This document shows positions 48,070 to 55,414 of a DNA stretch of 64,000 nt, one piece after another. The stretch's first letter is position 1. Each line of letters opens with the position of its first letter. The notes below the pieces were generated by a model that was not told the origin of the DNA, did no database searches, and was given only the letters and a program-made list of their open reading frames with translations. Made by a program: the position numbers and the translations under genes. The DNA comes from Flavobacterium sp. 90 (GTDB taxonomy: Bacteria > Bacteroidota > Bacteroidia > Flavobacteriales > Flavobacteriaceae). Location of the stretch: the NCBI RefSeq assembly GCF_004339525.1, contig NZ_SMGE01000001.1, positions 868,001 through 932,000 on the forward strand, written 5' to 3'.

Positions 48070-48507
48070 TTAAAAAGGAGCATCTCCTGATACAGTTATA
48101 CCCATAGATCTAGCAGTTCCAGCGATCATGCTCATTGCAGATTCGATTGTGAATGCATTTAAATCTACCATTTTATCTTCAGCAATAGCTTTGATAACGT
48201 CCCAAGTAACACTAGCTACTTTTTTACGATTTGGTTCACCTGATCCAGACTTTAGCTTTGCAGCTTCCAATAATTGGACAGCAGCTGGAGGAGTTTTTAC
48301 AACAAAATCAAATGATTTGTCTTTATACACAGTAATTTGTACTGGGCATATTTTGCCAGGTTTATCTTGTGTTCTAGCATTGAACTGCTTACAGAACTCC
48401 ATGATATTAACCCCAGCAGCTCCTAAAGCAGGTCCAACCGGTGGCGACGGATTCGCAGCACCTCCCTTAACTTGTAGTTTAACTACCTTACTAATTTCTT
48501 TAGCCAT
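48070..48507 (-). CDS. rplK: 50S ribosomal protein L11 (uL11)
   Basis: GTPase-centre protein of 145 residues with conserved [20 protein letters not shown] at the N-terminus (proline-rich switch) and a C-terminal RNA-binding domain ([18 protein letters not shown]). Needed for the stringent response through RelA contact in other bacteria. Starts 67 bp downstream of nusG in the same operon. Confidence 0.96.
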   Translation of the reverse strand: MAKEISKVVKLQVKGGAANPSPPVGPALGAAGVNIMEFCKQFNARTQDKPGKICPVQITVYKDKSFDFVVKTPPAAVQLLEAAKLKSGSGEPNRKKVASVTWDVIKAIAEDKMVDLNAFTIESAMSMIAGTARSMGITVSGDAPF

Positions 48508-48574
48508 TTTTTAAAAAATTTAACACCCTAATCATTGGAAGCGATTACGGTGGTTATTATAGATGTAACAAAAA

Positions 48575-49126
48575 TTATACTTTTTCAACTTGCATAAAAC
48601 TCAATTCTAATGGAGTTTTTCTTCCGAAAATTTTCACCATTACTTCAAGTTTACGCTTTTCTTCATTGATTTTTTCAACTGTACCGTTAAATCCGTTAAA
48701 AGGACCGTCGATCACTTTTACAGTTTCACCTAAGTTGAAAGGAATAGAACGAGTATCTGTATTGACAGCTAACTCATCTACTTTACCTAACATTCTATTT
48801 ACTTCAGAAAGTCTCAAAGGAACAGGTTCTCCACCTTTAATTTCCCCTAAAAATCCAATTACACTAGTAATAGACTTAATAATATGAGGTATCTCACCAA
48901 CTAAATTGGCTTCGATCATAACATATCCAGGAAAATAAACTTTATCCTTAGACATTTTCTTTCCTTCTTTTACAGTAACTACTTTTTCTGTAGGTACTAA
49001 AACTTGGGAAACATAATCACCCATACCTAATCTGGCAATCTCAGTTTCGATGTAAGCTTTGACTTTATTTTCTTGTCCGCTTACAGCTCTAACTACGTAC
49101 CATTTTTTCACATTATTATCTGCCAT
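48575..49126 (-). CDS. nusG: Transcription termination/antitermination factor NusG
   Basis: Universal elongation factor of 183 residues from ATG 49126 (MADNNVKKWYVV); a GTG one codon upstream is less likely. The NGN domain (about 8-120) contacts the polymerase clamp, and the KOW domain (about 130-180, VKVIDGPFNGFNGTVEKI) links to ribosomal S10 or Rho. It is 10 bp downstream of secE. Confidence 0.95.
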   Translation of the reverse strand: MADNNVKKWYVVRAVSGQENKVKAYIETEIARLGMGDYVSQVLVPTEKVVTVKEGKKMSKDKVYFPGYVMIEANLVGEIPHIIKSITSVIGFLGEIKGGEPVPLRLSEVNRMLGKVDELAVNTDTRSIPFNLGETVKVIDGPFNGFNGTVEKINEEKRKLEVMVKIFGRKTPLELSFMQVEKV

Positions 49127-49136
49127 CACAAAAAAA

Positions 49137-49334
49137 TTATCCTTTTAACCAGTTAAAAAATCCAGCCAAAGCTTTTGCAAAAAATTCGTCTACTCCCCAT
49201 GTTGCCAAAGCGAATAAAACCGAAAATACAGCTACAACAATTGTCAATTTTTGAACCTCAGCCCAAGCTGGCCAAGTAACATTTGACTTTAACTCTTCGA
49301 AAGCCTCTGATAAATAATTAGTAACTTTTGTCAT
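49137..49334 (-). CDS. secE: Preprotein translocase subunit SecE
   Basis: Short single-helix SecE of 65 residues: cytoplasmic amphipathic part (EELKSNVTWPAWAEVQK) and one membrane helix (about 30-50). ATG 49334 is chosen because the longer frame would run through tRNA-Trp. It starts 18 bp after the tRNA-Trp gene and is followed by nusG, the standard order. Confidence 0.93.
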   Translation of the reverse strand: MTKVTNYLSEAFEELKSNVTWPAWAEVQKLTIVVAVFSVLFALATWGVDEFFAKALAGFFNWLKG

Positions 49335-49352
49335 TTGATATATTTTATATTG

Positions 49353-49423
49353 CACGGGCGGAGGGATTCGAACCCCCATCAACGGTTTTGGAGACCGCTA
49401 TTCTACCCTTGAACTACGCCCGT
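49353..49423 (-). tRNA. tRNA-Trp (CCA anticodon)
   Basis: 71-nt cloverleaf on the minus strand. The 7-bp acceptor stem ACGGGCG / CGCCCGT is complete, the anticodon loop is CTCCAAA with CCA, the T-arm contains GGTTCGAATCC, and discriminator is G. CCA is not encoded. It lies between tuf and secE. Confidence 0.96.
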
Positions 49424-49427
49424 AATT

Positions 49428-49466
49428 AAAAGCCAGTGATATCAGTTAAGATTCAACTGGCTTTTT
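49428..49466 (-). terminator. Possible terminator between tuf and tRNA-Trp
   Basis: AAAAGCCAGT / AACTGGCTTTTT stem with an 18-base loop. On the minus strand only four T follow before the tRNA, so it may terminate partially or serve as a processing site. Confidence 0.6.
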
Positions 49467-49481
49467 ATAGTTTTTATAGGA

Positions 49482-50669
49482 TTATCCTACGATTTCAGTC
49501 ACCTGACCTGCTCCTACTGTTCTACCACCTTCACGGATAGCGAAACGTAAACCAACACTCATTGCGATTGGGCTTAATAAAGCAACATTGATAGTCAAGT
49601 TATCTCCTGGCATTACCATCTCTACTCCTTCTGGTAAAGTAATAACTCCTGTTACGTCAGTTGTACGTACGTAGAACTGTGGACGGTAGTTATTATGGAA
49701 TGGAGTATGACGTCCACCTTCTTCTTTTTTCAAGATATAAACCTCAGCTTTGAAAGTAGCGTGTGGTTTTACTGATCCTGGCTTAATGATAACCATTCCT
49801 CTTTTGATAGATTCTTTATCAATACCTCTTAACAATAAACCTACGTTATCTCCAGCTTCTCCTCTATCAAGGATTTTACGGAACATCTCAACTCCTGTAA
49901 TAGTAGAAGTTAATTTATCAGCTCCCATACCAATGATTTCAACTGGATCTCCTGTATTAGCAATACCTGTTTCGATACGACCTGTAGCAACAGTTCCACG
50001 ACCAGTAATTGTAAATACATCTTCAACCGGCATCAAGAATGGTTTAGCTACGTCACGCACTGGCTCTTCGATCCAAGCATCAACAGCTTCCATTAATTCA
50101 ATGATTTTTGGTACCCAAGCAGGATCATTATTCAATCCTCCTAAAGCAGAACCTTGAACTACAGGACCATTATCTCCATCATATTCGTAGAAAGATAATA
50201 AATCTCTAATTTCCATTTCAACAAGCTCTAACAATTCAGCATCATCAACCATATCCACTTTGTTCATGAAAACAACGATTCTTGGAATACCTACTTGACG
50301 ACCTAAAAGGATGTGCTCACGAGTTTGTGGCATTGGACCATCTGTAGCAGCAACTACTAAGATAGCTCCGTCCATTTGAGCAGCACCAGTAACCATGTTC
50401 TTTACGTAATCCGCGTGACCTGGACAGTCAACGTGAGCGTAGTGACGGTTAGCTGTTTCATACTCTACGTGTGATGTATTAATAGTAATACCTCTTTCTT
50501 TCTCCTCTGGAGCGTTATCGATTTGATCAAACGATTTTGCTTGACAGTAACCAGCATCAGACAATACTTTTGTAATTGCTGCAGTTAATGTAGTTTTTCC
50601 GTGATCCACGTGTCCAATTGTACCTATGTTTAAGTGCGGTTTGGAACGATTAAAATTCTCCTTTGCCAT
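49482..50669 (-). CDS. tuf: Elongation factor Tu
   Basis: GTPase of 395 residues that delivers aminoacyl-tRNA to the ribosome. G1 [10 protein letters not shown]2 [13 protein letters not shown]3 DCPGHADY, G4 NKVD and the SALGG motif are intact. Domains 2 and 3 carry the kirromycin-site region near the end. Only this copy is seen in the window. It sits between two tRNA genes, as in the classical tRNA-tufB operon. Confidence 0.97.
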   Translation of the reverse strand: MAKENFNRSKPHLNIGTIGHVDHGKTTLTAAITKVLSDAGYCQAKSFDQIDNAPEEKERGITINTSHVEYETANRHYAHVDCPGHADYVKNMVTGAAQMDGAILVVAATDGPMPQTREHILLGRQVGIPRIVVFMNKVDMVDDAELLELVEMEIRDLLSFYEYDGDNGPVVQGSALGGLNNDPAWVPKIIELMEAVDAWIEEPVRDVAKPFLMPVEDVFTITGRGTVATGRIETGIANTGDPVEIIGMGADKLTSTITGVEMFRKILDRGEAGDNVGLLLRGIDKESIKRGMVIIKPGSVKPHATFKAEVYILKKEEGGRHTPFHNNYRPQFYVRTTDVTGVITLPEGVEMVMPGDNLTINVALLSPIAMSVGLRFAIREGGRTVGAGQVTEIVG

Positions 50670-50724
50670 TTTACTTAATTTTTAATCTTAGTTATATATT
50701 AATTTTCAATTTCCTACTTACTTG

Positions 50725-50796
50725 AGCCAACTACGGGAATTGAACCCGTGACCTCTTCCTTACCAAGGAAGCACTCTACCCCTGAGCTAAGTCGGC
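50725..50796 (-). tRNA. tRNA-Thr (GGT anticodon)
   Basis: 72-nt cloverleaf. Acceptor GCCGACT / AGTTGGC (with a G-T pair), anticodon stem CTTCC / GGAAG and loop TTGGTAA with GGT. Located 55 bp upstream of tuf in the same operon. Confidence 0.96.
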
Positions 50797-50894
50797 AGAG
50801 TTCTAATTTTAGATTCTCTGATTTTTAATCAAAATCAAATCTTTTTTTTAGACAAATCTAAATTTTAAAATCATTAATTTGAAATTAAAATTTG

Positions 50895-50975
50895 TGGGGA
50901 GAGCAGGATTCGAACCTGCGAAGTTCACACAGCAGATTTACAGTCTGCCCTCGTTGGCCGCTTGAGTATCTCCCC
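50895..50975 (-). tRNA. tRNA-Tyr (GTA anticodon)
   Basis: 81-nt class II tRNA with a long variable arm. Acceptor GGGGAGA / TCTCCCC, anticodon loop CTGTAAA with GTA, discriminator A. It lies between the two threonine tRNAs. Confidence 0.96.
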
Positions 50976-51030
50976 TTTATTTTATCAATAATTGCATGAA
51001 CAATTTCAAATCGCATTTGAAACATTTTAG

Positions 51031-51104
51031 AGCCGGCGGAGGGACTCGAACCCACGACCTGCTGATTACAAATCAGCTGCTCTAGCCAACTGAGCTACGC
51101 TGGC
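51031..51104 (-). tRNA. tRNA-Thr (TGT anticodon)
   Basis: 74-nt cloverleaf. Acceptor GCCAGCG / CGCCGGC with a wobble, anticodon stem CTGAT / ATCAG and loop TTTGTAA with TGT. First gene of the tRNA-tuf operon. Confidence 0.96.
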
Positions 51105-51112
51105 AATATCAA

Positions 51113-51140
51113 TAAAAAAGTCCGCTATTTCTAACGGACT
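51113..51140 (-). terminator. Terminator of hpf overlapping the tRNA operon start
   Basis: Minus-strand stem AGTCCG / CGGACT with a 10-base loop, followed by TTTTTT. It stops hpf read-through. The predicted start site of the tRNA operon falls within its first arm, so transcripts from that promoter would not form the full hairpin. Confidence 0.75.
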
Positions 51141-51141
51141 G

Positions 51142-51171
51142 CAAATGTAGCTATTTTATCTTTGTATCAAA
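51142..51171 (-). promoter_or_regulatory. Promoter of the tRNA-tuf operon
   Basis: Minus-strand TTTG (51168-51171), 18 bp, TACATTTG (51142-51149): both elements of the Bacteroidota promoter with good spacing, located 37 bp before the first tRNA. Confidence 0.8.
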
Positions 51172-51195
51172 ACATTTTTTGAAAAAAATTTTCAA

Positions 51196-51498
51196 TTATA
51201 TGTGTGCTCTTATTTTTTCTTTCCTTTTTACCAGTAAACGTTCTAAAGATTCTGCCGAAAGTTCGACCGCTTCTTCGAATGTCTTGCATTGCTTTTTAAC
51301 CAAAAAATCATCTCCCGGGACATTAATCTTAATCTCTACTGCCTTATTCTCCTTATCACTTGTTCTTTCAACTTTCAAAAAAACATCGGCCGAAACCACT
51401 CGATCGTAATATTTTTCTAATTTATCCAATCTCTCCTGAATAAAATCCACCAATTTTCTGTCAACAGTAAAGTTAACTGCATGAACATCTACCTTCAT
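51196..51498 (-). CDS. hpf: Ribosome hibernation-promoting factor (HPF/YfiA family, short form)
   Basis: Ribosome-associated inhibitor of 100 residues from ATG 51498 (MKVDVHAVNFTVDRKL). It has the beta-alpha-beta-beta-beta-alpha fold of the S30AE domain, with basic residues on the helices (ERLDKLEKYYDRV, ESLERLLVKRKEKI). It lacks the C-terminal dimerisation domain of long HPF. By family it binds the decoding centre in stationary phase. It starts 34 bp after xerC in the same operon and is followed by a terminator. Confidence 0.9.
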   Translation of the reverse strand: MKVDVHAVNFTVDRKLVDFIQERLDKLEKYYDRVVSADVFLKVERTSDKENKAVEIKINVPGDDFLVKKQCKTFEEAVELSAESLERLLVKRKEKIRAHI

Positions 51499-51532
51499 AA
51501 TACTAATTTTAGGGTTAAACATTTCAGAACTA

Positions 51533-52426
51533 TTATTTGTTCCGAGGATGCGCATCAGTATACACCTTTTTAAGCTCTGCTAAACTATTATGAGTATAAA
51601 CTTGCGTTGACGCTAAACTCGAATGTCCTAATAATTCCTTAACTGAATTTAAATCCGCTCCGTTATTTAATAAATGAGTCGCAAAAGTATGCCGAAGCAC
51701 ATGCGGACTTTTTTTTACCTTTTCAGAGACTCTACTAAAGTATGAATTTATTAATCGATACACAAAAGATTCGCTCAATTTTAACCCTTTTCGGGAAATA
51801 AAAAAATATTCATCATCTACTATCTTTTCAAGCTGAGATCTTTCTTTCAAATACAAACCAAATTGCTCTATAATAATCGGTAAAATCGGAATAACACGCT
51901 CTTTATTTCTCTTCCCTAAAACCTTAACCACATTTGAAGATAAATCAACATTATTCTTCATCAAATATATTAACTCCGCCCTTCGCATTCCGGTAGTATA
52001 AAACAAATCAATTATAAGCTTATCTCTCACTTCTTCAAAACCTGAAGGATTATCAATTTCCTGCATTAAATCCGTTAGCTCTTTTTCAGAAAAAGGAATC
52101 TGAATAATTTTAGGCGTTTTCAAAGCTTTATGCTTCAACATAGGACTAACCTCTATTTGCTTTGTTTTTAAAAGAAATTTATAAAAAGCCTTAAGAGAAG
52201 CCATTTTTCGATTTACAGAAACATTTGAAATATCCGCATCCACCAAAGAAACAATCCAACTTCTTATCTGACTATAATTCACCTGCTCAATATTCTCTTG
52301 CTCAAAATGAGCTTGATTGAATATTTCAAAAAACAGAATATCATTCAAATAGGCATTTACCGTATGTGCCGAATATTTTTTCTCCAACTCAAGATAATCA
52401 CGAAATGCTTCTTTATTTGATTTCAT
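51533..52426 (-). CDS. xerC: Tyrosine recombinase XerC/XerD type
   Basis: Site-specific recombinase of 297 residues for chromosome dimer resolution. The N-terminal SAM-like DNA-binding domain (about 1-85) is followed by the catalytic domain with Arg in TGMRRAEL, Lys in VLGKRNKER, His-x-x-Arg in HVLRHTFATHLL, His in LLGHSS and the nucleophile Tyr in TQVYTH. The length and sequence are typical of housekeeping Xer proteins. Although tRNA genes lie nearby, no attachment-site repeats or mobile genes accompany it, so it is not an integrase of an element. Confidence 0.9.
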   Translation of the reverse strand: MKSNKEAFRDYLELEKKYSAHTVNAYLNDILFFEIFNQAHFEQENIEQVNYSQIRSWIVSLVDADISNVSVNRKMASLKAFYKFLLKTKQIEVSPMLKHKALKTPKIIQIPFSEKELTDLMQEIDNPSGFEEVRDKLIIDLFYTTGMRRAELIYLMKNNVDLSSNVVKVLGKRNKERVIPILPIIIEQFGLYLKERSQLEKIVDDEYFFISRKGLKLSESFVYRLINSYFSRVSEKVKKSPHVLRHTFATHLLNNGADLNSVKELLGHSSLASTQVYTHNSLAELKKVYTDAHPRNK

Positions 52427-52471
52427 AAAAACTACTTATTACACTTTATATAGTTACCTCAAAATTAAGCA

Positions 52472-52511
52472 TAAAAAAAACCGTTAGTACCAAAATCTTG
52501 ATACTAACGGT
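52472..52511 (-). terminator. Terminator of rpsU
   Basis: ACCGTTAGTA / TACTAACGGT perfect stem, followed on the minus strand by eight T. Confidence 0.9.
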
Positions 52512-52535
52512 AATTATTTTTACAAAAGCCTGATA

Positions 52536-52730
52536 TTAACTTTCTAAACTATCTCTCAAGTTTTGAATGTAAGCAGCTTTTTGAATTTGAGCTCTTTTGA
52601 TTACAGAAGGCTTAATAAAAGCAGTACGTGCTCTTAATTGACGAACAGTTCCTGTTTTATCAAATTTTCTTTTATAGCGCTTTAATGCTCTATCGATATT
52701 TTCTCCGTCTTTAATTGGTATAATTAACAT
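52536..52730 (-). CDS. rpsU: 30S ribosomal protein S21 (bS21)
   Basis: Small, highly basic ribosomal protein of 64 residues, start MLIIPIKDGENIDRALKRYKRK split as MLIIPIKDGENIDRAL and KRYKRK. It binds next to the 3' end of 16S rRNA. In Bacteroidota ribosomes, bS21 with bS6 and bS18 is reported to cover the anti-Shine-Dalgarno sequence. This gene has a strong Shine-Dalgarno sequence eight bases before its ATG, unlike the other gene starts I examined here, consistent with autoregulation: ribosomes lacking bS21 would translate it preferentially. Own promoter and terminator. Confidence 0.95.
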   Translation of the reverse strand: MLIIPIKDGENIDRALKRYKRKFDKTGTVRQLRARTAFIKPSVIKRAQIQKAAYIQNLRDSLES

Positions 52731-52738
52731 AATATTGA

Positions 52739-52746
52739 CACCTCCT
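52739..52746 (-). promoter_or_regulatory. Strong Shine-Dalgarno sequence of rpsU
   Basis: AGGAGGTG on the minus strand is an eight-base perfect match to the anti-Shine-Dalgarno CACCTCCT, with eight bases to the ATG. Most flavobacterial genes have none. Confidence 0.9.
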
Positions 52747-52759
52747 CTCGTTAAGGCTG

Positions 52760-52767
52760 CAAAAGTA
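52760..52767 (-). promoter_or_regulatory. -7 promoter element of rpsU
   Basis: CAAAAGTA on the plus strand is TACTTTTG on the minus strand, 13 bp upstream of the Shine-Dalgarno sequence, predicting a short leader of about 25-28 bases. Confidence 0.7.
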
Positions 52768-52775
52768 TATATTTA

Positions 52776-52807
52776 TTATGAATTATGAGTTATGAATTAT
52801 GAATTAT
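52776..52807. repeat. Heptamer tandem repeat (TTATGAA, four copies)
   Basis: Four heptamers TTATGAA/TTATGAG/TTATGAA/TTATGAA plus a partial fifth, lying 9 bp upstream of the rpsU -7 element, where a -33 element would be. Confidence 0.75.
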
Positions 52808-52843
52808 TTTTCATGAATAGAAAAAAGAACATAGAAAATAGAC

Positions 52844-52911
52844 TTTAGAGCGCATTTTTACTACAAAAGTTATACATAATATTCATCTTTTGTAGTGATT
52901 TTTTACTCTAA
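52844..52911. other. Long imperfect hairpin
   Basis: Inner arms ACTACAAAAG (52860-52869) and CTTTTGTAGT (52887-52896), with outer arms TTTAGAG and CTCTAAA near 52844 and 52909. Non-coding, between rpsU and the acyl-CoA dehydrogenase gene. Function unknown. Rest of the 367-bp spacer (52731-53097) is the promoter, repeats and terminator listed here. Confidence 0.5.
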
Positions 52912-52950
52912 AAGAACTTATTCATTCTAAAATTTCTATCTTAACTAGTA

Positions 52951-53026
52951 TGCGTGAGGGATTACAACGGAAATCCTTTTTTGTTTTTTCTTTAAAAACA
53001 AAAAAGATTAGAGTGAAAAGCCCGAC
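52951..53026. repeat. Intergenic repeat element, copy 3 (covarying hairpin)
   Basis: Third copy. The core hairpin at 52976-53006 has arms CTTTTTTGTTTTT and AAAAACAAAAAAG around loop TCTTT; the variable arm pair is G-C here. The upstream flank is GCGTGAGGGATTACAACGG, differing from copies 1 and 2, but the ATCC before and GAT after the hairpin are kept. Confidence 0.7.
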
Positions 53027-53032
53027 CATAAG

Positions 53033-53074
53033 AACAAAAGCCACTTAACGTTTGCTAAATGGCTTTTGTTTTTT
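53033..53074. terminator. Terminator after acyl-CoA dehydrogenase gene
   Basis: AACAAAAGCCAC / GGCTTTTGTT stem with a TTA/TAA inner part. The better T run is on the plus strand, so action on the minus-strand transcript is less certain. Confidence 0.6.
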
Positions 53075-53097
53075 ATGGGCACGCCCAACTTATTATT

Positions 53098-54240
53098 TTA
53101 CTCTTTTAAAAGGTTTCTTGCAATAACTACTTTTTGAATTTCTGTAGTTCCTTCTCCAATTGTACATAATTTAGAATCCCTGTAGAATTTCTCTACCGGA
53201 AAATCTTTTGTATAACCATATCCACCATGAATCTGTACGGCATCGTTGGCAATCTTAACACAAGCTTCTGAAGCATACATTTTTGCCATCGCGCCAAGCG
53301 TTGTAACAGGTTTGTGTTGTTGCTTTAAGAAAGCAGCTTTATGCAACAATAATTCCGAAGCTTCGATCTCAGTTGCCATATCCGCCAACTTAAATGAGAT
53401 TCCTTGAAAATTACTAATAGGCTGACCAAACTGATGTCTTTCTTTAGAATACTTTAATGCAGCTTCATAAGCTCCTTTTGAGATTCCTAATGATAAAGCT
53501 CCAATTGAGATTCTACCCCCATCTAATATTTTCATCGCCTGAACAAAACCTTGTCCAACTTCTCCTAATCTATTTGCATCGGGAACACGGCAACCATCAA
53601 AAACCAATTCGGCAGTTTCGCTGGCACGCATTCCTAATTTATTTTCTTTTTTTCCTGATGTAAATCCTTTCATTCCTTTTTCAAAAACAAAAGCTGTCAT
53701 TCCTTTTGAATCACCTTTTTCACCTGTACGAACAATTACTACTGCAACATCTCCGGAAATAGCGTGTGTAATAAAGTTTTTAGCTCCGTTTACAATCCAG
53801 TGATCACCATCTCTAACTGCTGTTGTATTCATTCCGCCAGCATCAGAACCTGTATTATGCTCTGTTAATCCCCAAGCTCCAATATACTCAGCTGTTGCTA
53901 ATTTTGGCAACCATTTTTTCTTTTGTTCTTCATTTCCAAAAGTCAAAATATGGTTTGTACATAATGAATTATGCGCCGCAACAGACAAACCTATTGACGG
54001 ATCTACTTTTGAAATCTCTTCGACAACTGTAATATATTCGTGATAACCTAAACCTGAACCTCCATATTCTTCAGGAACCAAAACACCCATAAATCCCATT
54101 TCCCCTAATTTTTTAAATAAAGGAATTGGAAAAATTTGAGCTTCGTCCCATTCCATTATATATGGTCTAATGTTTTTATCGGCAAACTCTTTTATAGACT
54201 GAGCAATCATCGATTGCGTTTCATTGTAATCAAAATTCAT
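53098..54240 (-). CDS. Acyl-CoA dehydrogenase
   Basis: FAD enzyme of 380 residues for alpha,beta-dehydrogenation of acyl-CoA in fatty acid or amino acid breakdown. The N-terminal helical, middle beta (GLTEHNTGSDAGGM, FAD contacts) and C-terminal helical domains are in standard order. The catalytic base is the Glu of CTIGEGTTEIQ near residue 366, the position used by short-chain and butyryl-CoA types. QIHGGYGY is also present. Chain-length preference is not decided by sequence. It follows the ComEA-like gene by 14 bp, so they may share a transcript. Confidence 0.93.
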   Translation of the reverse strand: MNFDYNETQSMIAQSIKEFADKNIRPYIMEWDEAQIFPIPLFKKLGEMGFMGVLVPEEYGGSGLGYHEYITVVEEISKVDPSIGLSVAAHNSLCTNHILTFGNEEQKKKWLPKLATAEYIGAWGLTEHNTGSDAGGMNTTAVRDGDHWIVNGAKNFITHAISGDVAVVIVRTGEKGDSKGMTAFVFEKGMKGFTSGKKENKLGMRASETAELVFDGCRVPDANRLGEVGQGFVQAMKILDGGRISIGALSLGISKGAYEAALKYSKERHQFGQPISNFQGISFKLADMATEIEASELLLHKAAFLKQQHKPVTTLGAMAKMYASEACVKIANDAVQIHGGYGYTKDFPVEKFYRDSKLCTIGEGTTEIQKVVIARNLLKE

Positions 54241-54254
54241 TGTGTGCTGTTTTT

Positions 54255-55142
54255 TTAGAACTCCAAATATAAACTAATTATTTTTGCTTTATCAACAGGA
54301 AAATCTTTAATTTTTGATAAATCCTCAATATTATTAAAATTTCCGTTCATACTTCGAGTTGTCACTATCTGTTTTGCTAATGCATATCTGAAATAAGGAA
54401 ACTGCGATAATTCTTTTAAAGAAGCATCATTTACAGCGATTTTTTTCAAATTTGAAGGTATGACAACTTTAAAATGTGAATTTAATTCTACTACCACTTC
54501 TGCTGACAGTCCCCAAATATCTTTCATTTGATCCATAGAAACAAAACATCCCAAAATTTCTTTTTGCTTTAATATTCTTAAAGATAAAGCTTCGCCTATT
54601 CCGTATACTTTGATTAAATCTTCCTGAGTTGCGACATTTATATCTAAAACCTCTGTTTTTTCCTTTTTCGAATAAGATTTCTGAACATACTCTTTCTTTT
54701 CTGTCTTGAAGGTAGATTTATTCTGAGTCCAATCCGGAAATTTAAACAATGGAGAAATCACCTTTAATAAAGAATCAGAAACTTTTGTGACTTGCTGAAA
54801 CTCCTCGACAGAATTAACATATTTATTTTCTTTTCGAAAAGCCAGCAAACGATCAATTTCTTCAATCGACATTCCGAGTTTATAGCCTCTATAATCTGAG
54901 ATAAAATTGGGATTAAAAGTATATACTTTTGGCTTCTCATTATATTTTATCGACTTTAAAGAATCTATATCTGTTTGTAAAGAAATCCATTCTTGTTTTT
55001 CAGGAAAAGATTTCTCAGGGATACTAAAGTTTGCTAAAAAATAAACTGCTTGTAATACTATTATAATTATAAAAAGCAAAAGAATCCCTGTTCGCTGTTG
55101 ACTTGTAAACTTAAAATGCCTTAACAATGCTTTAAAATTCAT
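54255..55142 (-). CDS. ComEA-like helix-hairpin-helix protein
   Basis: Membrane-anchored protein of 295 residues: an N-terminal helix (about 19-39), a linker, and several HhH modules. These are at about 85-130 (ISDYRGYKLGMSIEEIDRL, non-canonical), 168-215 (DINVATQEDLIKVYGIGEALSLRIL, canonical ComEA form) and 245-290 (ASLKELSQFPYFRYALAKQIV). ComEA binds DNA during natural transformation, but in Bacteroidota such proteins often have no known role. No comEC or pilus genes are adjacent. It ends 14 bp before the acyl-CoA dehydrogenase start. Confidence 0.82.
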   Translation of the reverse strand: MNFKALLRHFKFTSQQRTGILLLFIIIIVLQAVYFLANFSIPEKSFPEKQEWISLQTDIDSLKSIKYNEKPKVYTFNPNFISDYRGYKLGMSIEEIDRLLAFRKENKYVNSVEEFQQVTKVSDSLLKVISPLFKFPDWTQNKSTFKTEKKEYVQKSYSKKEKTEVLDINVATQEDLIKVYGIGEALSLRILKQKEILGCFVSMDQMKDIWGLSAEVVVELNSHFKVVIPSNLKKIAVNDASLKELSQFPYFRYALAKQIVTTRSMNGNFNNIEDLSKIKDFPVDKAKIISLYLEF

Positions 55143-55376
55143 TATCTAAAAAATTTCCTATTTCAAATTGAAATAGTATTTACGCGAAAATAAATCATTT
55201 TAATAAGAAAAATAGTAATTTTTTGATTAATTTGCAAATTGATTAATCTGCTGTAAAACACTAATAATTTTAATGAATATAAGAATTTAAACAGGATTTC
55301 TTGTGGGTATTATCACATAATTAAATATTTTATAACTTAAAACATGATTATTGTTTTTATTTTTTACAAAAAACAA

Positions 55377-55384
55377 TACATTTG
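55377..55384 (+). promoter_or_regulatory. -7 promoter element of APC permease
   Basis: TACATTTG fits TANNTTTG. It is preceded by a dyad ATTGTTTTT / AAAAACAAT (about 55350-55377) that could be an operator. Its position excludes the TTG codon at 55382 as the start. Confidence 0.55.
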
Positions 55385-55414
55385 GAGCTTAATAACAATA
55401 AACCAATATTATAT

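Noticed and set aside
49335..49382. Extended SecE start
   Set aside because: It runs through the tRNA-Trp gene; ATG 49334 gives a normal SecE length.
49750..50157. 135-codon plus-strand frame opposite tuf
   Set aside because: Antisense shadow of a highly biased gene.
51499..51555. Extended HPF start
   Set aside because: It overlaps the end of xerC, and HPF proteins begin at the MKVDVHAVNF-type strand.
51031..52426. tRNA plus tyrosine recombinase as an integrated element
   Set aside because: The recombinase is a housekeeping Xer, in a conserved setting with hpf, rpsU and tuf; no duplicated tRNA end or phage-like genes are present.
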